Assembly (NCBI RefSeq): GCF_021531715.1
Contig: NZ_JAFBIT010000001.1
Coordinates: 682,001 to 746,000 of the forward strand
Direction of reading: 5' to 3'
Length of the DNA stretch: 64,000 nucleotides
Source: Anaeromassilibacillus senegalensis
Lineage (GTDB): Bacteria; Bacillota; Clostridia; Oscillospirales; Acutalibacteraceae
The notes under the pieces: generated by a model
What the model was told of the DNA's origin: nothing
The model's input: only the letters and a program-made list of their open reading frames with translations
Databases searched by the model: none
Part shown: one piece after another, positions 59,704 to 64,000 of the stretch
Numbering within the stretch: the stretch's first letter is position 1
How the letters are laid out: every line of letters starts with the position of its first letter
Position numbers and translations under genes: made by a program

Positions 59704-60282
59704 TTAGATTTTTGCCTTTACCTTGTCTAACCGTTTTTGATAATTTTCATGCTTAGCAATATTAGGATAGGACAAAGCTAAAGCGTTAATTTTGGCGGCA
59801 TTTTCATAGTCACCGCTTTTTTCGTAAATGATTGCAAGGCGTTCAAAAGATGGGATATGCAATGCTGTGTTACCATGTGCAACTCTGTTTGCTCTATCAA
59901 AGTCAGGATAAGAAGCAATGTCTTTCTTGCAGTATTCTATGCAAAGATTCAGCTTTTCCAGATTATCCCGTTGCTTATAGAGTAAATCAATCCACAAGTT
60001 ATAGCAGTAATGAAGCTCTATTGCATTTTTGGCAACACTTTCGGATAAAGTAGCAAGTTTTTCAGCTAACAAGTAGTTTTTCATAGAAACAAAGTGAGCG
60101 GCAACGCCTTGAATATACATAGAAGTCTGCTCATAGATGCTTTGCTTTCTTGCTTGCTGATTGAAACTATCGCCGGGGATTACTGGAATATTCTTGATTA
60201 AAGACGATTCCTCTTTTGTAAATTCAACTGCATGAGATTGTTGCGGAATGTCCTTTTTGAATAGGCTGGATAGCATTCCCAT
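59704..60282 (-). CDS. Helical-repeat (TPR-like) hypothetical protein
   Basis: 192 residues, almost wholly alpha-helical, with TPR-like pairs such as HIPSFERLAIIYEKSGDYENAAKINALALSYP. AAAGGGG is best spaced for ATG 60282; an ATG two codons upstream is also open. AT-rich. It converges on the two small plus-strand genes and is followed by no recognised partner. Confidence 0.7.
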   Translation of the reverse strand: MGMLSSLFKKDIPQQSHAVEFTKEESSLIKNIPVIPGDSFNQQARKQSIYEQTSMYIQGVAAHFVSMKNYLLAEKLATLSESVAKNAIELHYCYNLWIDLLYKQRDNLEKLNLCIEYCKKDIASYPDFDRANRVAHGNTALHIPSFERLAIIYEKSGDYENAAKINALALSYPNIAKHENYQKRLDKVKAKI

Positions 60283-60316
60283 ATACATACCCCTTTTGCA
60301 AAAATATAGTAGTAGA

Positions 60317-60344
60317 AAAGGGAGTAGAAAACTACCCCCTTTTT
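60317..60344. terminator. Short hairpin between the TPR-like gene and ssrA
   Basis: GGGAGTAG and CTACCCCC pair around a four-A loop, followed by TTTTT. On the plus strand it is T-ended; it also lies just beyond the tmRNA 3' end. Confidence 0.5.
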
Positions 60345-60416
60345 CTATGCGGTATTAAAGCCAAACCGTTACAGCAAAGCCACCTTTGAAGAAATAAGGT
60401 TTGTTTAATACCCCTT

Positions 60417-60764
60417 TGGTGGAGATGGCGGGAGTCGAACCCGCGTCCGAAGGTTAGTTACCGGGGCTTTCTACGAGTGTAGCCGCTCTTTTAAAATTCC
60501 CTCCGCGCGCCGCCGAACGGCAGGCTGCGCGCTTTGGTAGCCTTTGGTGCATGGCAGGTGTAAAGGCGTAGACCTGCACACGTTCACCGCTAATCGACGC
60601 TCTTATCCCGCCCGCGGTATTGCGGGTAAGAACGGCTGCTTATTTAAGCAGCAACAGCAACAGTATTGTTGTCGTTTAATTTTAAGTTTGCGGATTTTAT
60701 AGCGGGCCCGCACCGCTACTCGCTTACCGGGGCTTCCGACCCCCGTCGAAACCTTTACATCCCC
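60417..60764 (-). ncRNA. ssrA: tmRNA (SsrA)
   Basis: The 5' end GGGGATGTAAAGGTTTCGAC (from 60764) and the 3' tRNA-like end GGGTTCGACTCCCGCC...CCA (to 60417) are standard for one-piece tmRNA, about 348 nt. The tag frame reads from GCA at 60691 to TAA at 60644 and encodes ANLKLNDNNTVAVAA. It rescues stalled ribosomes with SmpB, encoded next door. An AT-rich insertion touches its 3' end. Confidence 0.97.
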
Positions 60765-60797
60765 ATAAAAAGCGGCAAGCGCCGCTTTGGGTTGTGC

Positions 60798-61262
60798 TTA
60801 TCTGTTTCTTTCCTTGATCGCTCTGTCCATATCGCGCTTTGCGTCTCGCTCGGCCATATCGGCACGCTTATCGTAAAGCTTTTTACCTTTACATAAGCCC
60901 ACCTGTACCTTGACGCGCGAACCCTTGAAGTACATGGAAAGCGGTATTAGGGAATACCCCGCGACCTTGGAAAGTCCGAACAGCCGCATAATCTCCCGCT
61001 TGTGCATCAGCAGACGCCGCACACGAAGCGGATCACGATTGAAGATATTGCCTTGCTCGTAGGCGCTGATGTGGCAGCCGTTCAAGAGCATTTCGCCGTT
61101 TACGACGGAGCACCACGCGTCCTTCAGGTTGCATCTGCCCTGCCGCAGCGACTTAACCTCCGTACCGAACAGCTCGATACCTGCCTCGATGGTTTCCTCG
61201 ACAAAGTAATCGTGGTAGGCCTTTTTGTTCTGCGCAATGGTTCTGTTTTCGGTTTTCGGCAT
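60798..61262 (-). CDS. smpB: SsrA-binding protein SmpB
   Basis: A 154-residue OB-fold protein binding the tRNA-like domain of tmRNA. Family blocks are [28 protein letters not shown] and the basic C-terminal helix [13 protein letters not shown] that mimics a codon-anticodon stem. Located 33 bp upstream of ssrA in the same direction. Confidence 0.98.
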   Translation of the reverse strand: MPKTENRTIAQNKKAYHDYFVEETIEAGIELFGTEVKSLRQGRCNLKDAWCSVVNGEMLLNGCHISAYEQGNIFNRDPLRVRRLLMHKREIMRLFGLSKVAGYSLIPLSMYFKGSRVKVQVGLCKGKKLYDKRADMAERDAKRDMDRAIKERNR

Positions 61263-61340
61263 AAGACCTACCTCCTTTCACTCTGTCGGGAATTCACTAT
61301 ACTACGCAAATTCGTTTTTGTCAACCGGAAATTTGTTGAT

Positions 61341-61943
61341 TTACAGCTCTTGCCTGCCCTCAATCGCGCGGGACAGTGTCACCTCATCCGCGTATTCCAG
61401 ATCACCGCCGACGGGAATGCCGTATGCAAGGCGCGTAACGCGGATGCCGAGCGGCTTTAACAGCCTCGAAATATACATCGCGGTCGCCTCGCCCTCAACG
61501 GTCGGGTTTGTCGCCATGATGACTTCCTTGACCGCGCCGTCGCCGACACGTTTCAAAAGCTCCTTGATCTTGAGCTGATCCGGCCCGACGCCGCCGAGCG
61601 GCGAGATTGCGCCATGCAGCACGTGATAGGTGGCGTTGAACTCGTTCGTGCGCTCCAGTGCAAAGACGTCACGCGGATCCTCAACAACGCAAATGATCGA
61701 TTTATCCCGGTTATCGCTGCGGCAGATGGGACAGAGATCGCTGTCGGTTAAGTTGCAGCAGACCGAGCAATAATGGATATTTTCGTGCGCATCTGTAATC
61801 GTCTGCGCAAAACGCTGTGCCTCCTCGCGGCTCATATTGAGCACATGATAGGCAATACGCTGGGCAGACTTGTGCCCGATGCCGGGCAAACTCTCGAACT
61901 GATCGACCAGCCGTTCCAGCGGCGGTACATGATAGCCCGCCAT
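61341..61943 (-). CDS. recR: Recombination protein RecR
   Basis: A 200-residue repair protein: HhH ([20 protein letters not shown]), a four-Cys zinc finger ([16 protein letters not shown]) and a Toprim domain ([16 protein letters not shown]). It loads RecA with RecF/RecO. It starts 2 bp after the ybaB stop. Confidence 0.97.
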   Translation of the reverse strand: MAGYHVPPLERLVDQFESLPGIGHKSAQRIAYHVLNMSREEAQRFAQTITDAHENIHYCSVCCNLTDSDLCPICRSDNRDKSIICVVEDPRDVFALERTNEFNATYHVLHGAISPLGGVGPDQLKIKELLKRVGDGAVKEVIMATNPTVEGEATAMYISRLLKPLGIRVTRLAYGIPVGGDLEYADEVTLSRAIEGRQEL

Positions 61944-61944
61944 A

Positions 61945-62295
61945 TCAGAACATGCCCGGAATGCTCATGCCGCCGGAGATCGCGCCGAGCTTCTCTTCCT
62001 TTTCCGCAGCTGCAGCGCGGAGCGCCTCGTTGACAGCCGCCGTAATCAGATCGCCGAGCATCTCCGCGTCGTCCGGATCGATGACCTCCGGCTGAATGTC
62101 GATGGTCTTAACCTCCATCTTGCCGGTAACGGTTACAGAAACCGCGCCGCCGCCCGAGGTTGCCGTGTAGTCCTTCGCCTCAAGCTCTGCAGTGATCTGC
62201 TCCATTCTCTCCTGCATCTTCTGCGCCTGACGGGCGAGCTGCTGCAGATTTGCGGCTCCGCCGCCGCCCATACCCTGTGGTAAACGTGCTTTCAT
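61945..62295 (-). CDS. YbaB/EbfC family nucleoid-associated protein
   Basis: A 116-residue dimeric DNA-binding protein. A Gly-rich N-terminus is followed by [23 protein letters not shown] and the [26 protein letters not shown] core. ATG 62295 has AAGGAG upstream. Sits between dnaX and recR as in most bacteria. Confidence 0.96.
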   Translation of the reverse strand: MKARLPQGMGGGGAANLQQLARQAQKMQERMEQITAELEAKDYTATSGGGAVSVTVTGKMEVKTIDIQPEVIDPDDAEMLGDLITAAVNEALRAAAAEKEEKLGAISGGMSIPGMF

Positions 62296-62315
62296 ATTCA
62301 AAACTCCTTATAAAT

Positions 62316-63920
62316 TTATTTCTCTTCGATCTCGACGCCTGAATCGCGCATATCGCGGATAAAGCTGTCGAGCGTGTTTTCCTGTTTTGGCGCGCCGTCC
62401 GCGCCGACGGGCGGCTTGTACGGCCCAAGCTTATACACCCGGCCCGTGACCTGCTGGATAGCCTCGCGCATTTTATCGCGCTGGCTGGCATGCTTCAGAA
62501 GATCAAAAGCAAACTGCGGCGCTTCGATCAGCATGTAATCGCCGCTTACATACGCCGCTGAGCCTTTAAACGCAGAAGCAACTGAAGCGGAATAATTCGA
62601 GATGATCGCGATGATCTCCGGCCAGGCGTCAAATGGCTGCGCATTTTTGGAGAGCTCCTCGATGGACGCCGCACCGCCGCCCTTTACAGAGAGCCGCTCG
62701 GCAGCGGGCTTTTTCTGCAGGCTCTCCGGCGCTTCCGGAACGGAAACAGGCGCCTCCTGAATCAATGCGGGCACACGGCGCAGGCCGCCGCGCTCCAGCG
62801 CTTCAATGCGCCGCAGAAGCGCATCCGGCGAAGTATCCAATTCCGGCGAACAGAGACGGATAAACGTCATTTCCAACTCCGTGCGCTTGTTAACGCTTCT
62901 CATGCGCGACAGCGCTGCCTGAAATGCGTCGAGGCTGTGCAGGATCGCGGAAAGGTCCATGGAAAGCGCGAGCTTTGTCATCTGCTCAAGCTCCTCGCCC
63001 ACCGCGTTGACAAGTCCCGTAGCGTCCTTCATCGTTTTGATCAGCATCAGGTTACGGAAGAAGCCGGCAAGTTCCTCGCAGAGCCGCCCCATGTCCTTCG
63101 AAGCCTTATAGAGCGCGTCGATTTTTTCCAGCGCGCCGGAACGGTCACCGGTGCGGATGCACGTCGCGAGTTCAATCAGATGACCGCGCCCGGCAAGTCC
63201 GGCTGTTTCCGCAACAAGTCCGTAAGTGATGCAGCCCGTGCTGCGCCCGATGCACTGGTCGAGAATCGACAGCGCGTCGCGCATGCCACCATCAGCCGTG
63301 ACGGCGATCAGCATTGCGGCGTCGTGATCGATCTCCACGCCTTCGCGTTCACAGACGAGTTCGAGGCGCTCTGCAATATCCTCCGGGGCGATCCTCCGAA
63401 AATCAAACCGCTGACAGCGCGAAAGGATGGTCGGCAGGAGCTTGTGCACTTCTGTCGTCGCCAGAATGAAGATCACATGCGCGGGCGGTTCCTCCAACGT
63501 CTTGAGCAAGGCGTTGAACGCCGCGACCGAAAGCATGTGCACCTCGTCGATGATATAGACGCGGTATCTTGCGGTTGCCGGGGTGAAATTCGATTCCTCA
63601 ATCAGGGAGCGAATGCTGTCCACGCCGTTGTTGCTTGCAGCGTCGATCTCCACAACGTCCAGAACGGAGCCGTCGTCGAGGCCGCGGCAGACGGGACACA
63701 CGCCGCACGGGTCGCCGTCCTGCGGGTCAAGGCAGTTGACGGCTTTTGCGAGAATCTTTGCGCAAGTCGTTTTGCCTGTACCGCGCGAGCCGGTGAACAG
63801 GTATGCATGGGAGATTCTGCCCGCCATCAGCTCATTTTTGAGCGTAACCGTAACCTGCGGCTGGCCGATGACATCGGAAAACAGCCGCGGGCGGTATTTT
63901 CTGTACAAAGCCTTATACAT
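62316..63920 (-). CDS. dnaX: DNA polymerase III subunit gamma/tau
   Basis: A 534-residue clamp-loader ATPase. Walker A is GSRGTGKTTCAKI; a zinc module (CLDPQDGDPCGVCPVC) and YIIDEVHML Walker B follow. The C-terminal ~170 residues are the tau-like extension, short for the family. GGGGAGG places the start at 63920. Start of dnaX-ybaB-recR. Confidence 0.97.
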   Translation of the reverse strand: MYKALYRKYRPRLFSDVIGQPQVTVTLKNELMAGRISHAYLFTGSRGTGKTTCAKILAKAVNCLDPQDGDPCGVCPVCRGLDDGSVLDVVEIDAASNNGVDSIRSLIEESNFTPATARYRVYIIDEVHMLSVAAFNALLKTLEEPPAHVIFILATTEVHKLLPTILSRCQRFDFRRIAPEDIAERLELVCEREGVEIDHDAAMLIAVTADGGMRDALSILDQCIGRSTGCITYGLVAETAGLAGRGHLIELATCIRTGDRSGALEKIDALYKASKDMGRLCEELAGFFRNLMLIKTMKDATGLVNAVGEELEQMTKLALSMDLSAILHSLDAFQAALSRMRSVNKRTELEMTFIRLCSPELDTSPDALLRRIEALERGGLRRVPALIQEAPVSVPEAPESLQKKPAAERLSVKGGGAASIEELSKNAQPFDAWPEIIAIISNYSASVASAFKGSAAYVSGDYMLIEAPQFAFDLLKHASQRDKMREAIQQVTGRVYKLGPYKPPVGADGAPKQENTLDSFIRDMRDSGVEIEEK

Positions 63921-64000
63921 GCAAATCCTCCCCTGTGCAAAATGCCTAAAAAGAAAAGCAAGACGATTCACACGAAGAATATGTGAACGGACAGGCGACC

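Larger units (their letters stand above)
59022..60422. mobile_element. Small AT-rich insertion abutting the tmRNA 3' end
   Basis: About 1.4 kb of low-GC DNA lies between asnS and ssrA, flanked by TTTGGTGG copies at 59022-59029 and 60415-60422, the latter spanning the tmRNA 3' CCA end. tmRNA 3' ends are standard integration sites. The contents are three unrecognised small genes and no integrase, so this is probably a decayed element. Confidence 0.5.

Noticed and set aside
1-64000. CRISPR arrays, rRNA genes, insertion sequences with DDE transposases
   Set aside because: No regularly spaced repeats, no rRNA sequence and no transposase of that type were seen; TnpV is not a transposase.

Overview
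The window is a stretch of chromosome from a spore-forming, low-methane-type gut clostridium of the Oscillospiraceae/Ruminococcaceae sort (inference). Supporting signs are a GC-rich codon bias, Shine-Dalgarno sites on most genes, sigma-A promoters with 17-bp spacers, a complete spoIIIAA-AH operon, cwlD and spoIIM, a T-box and a lysine riboswitch, and clostridial neighbourhoods such as mltG-U32-PBP, queA-tgt-yajC-TIGR04086 and spoIIIA-nusB-xseAB-ispA.

1-26.5 kb is ordinary core genome. It runs: a partial conserved gene; tmk-like kinase, DJ-1 protein, 5-FTHF cyclo-ligase, mltG, a U32 tRNA-hydroxylation-type protein and a class B PBP; an alanine T-box (specifier GCC) controlling an M42 peptidase and alaS; HIT, PRTase, cwlD and radA; a tyrosine recombinase whose promoter carries a perfect 28-bp 11-6-11 palindrome; xerD-spoIIM-proC on the minus strand; queA-tgt-yajC-TIGR04086; and the lysine-riboswitch-controlled asd-dapA-dapB-ACT operon, ending at a tRNA-Leu(UAG).

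26.6-35.0 kb is AT-rich accessory DNA. Its core is a 6.9-kb integrative mobilizable element (about 26987-33847) with near-identical 17-bp terminal inverted repeats, internal repeat arms, tnpV, a MobA/MobL relaxase, an excisionase, an Xre repressor with repeated operators, and a tyrosine integrase. Its cargo is a lipoprotein and a zinc-ribbon membrane protein. Between tnpV and the lipoprotein lies the most striking object in the window: an apparently independent ~219-nt transcription unit (27856-28074) with its own promoter, a 14-bp closing stem starting exactly at the predicted +1, a three-way junction, a 15-bp loop-to-3'-linker pseudoknot and a strong terminator. I do not recognise it. To the right of the element are two acetyltransferase genes, one with an internal deletion.

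35-58.9 kb returns to core genome: a Mbeg1-like hydrolase, a decayed hydrolase, an esterase, an MGMT-like protein, a GH25 lysozyme, a radical SAM protein, MarR, an RluA enzyme, ispA, xseB, xseA, a TsaD-like paralog, nusB, the spoIIIA operon (spoIIIAH to AA), thiD, GH32, an ECF sigma/anti-sigma pair, an AI-2E-type permease, an aminotransferase and asnS. A second small AT-rich insertion (about 59.0-60.4 kb) abuts the 3' end of the tmRNA gene. The right end holds ssrA (tmRNA), smpB, recR, ybaB and dnaX.
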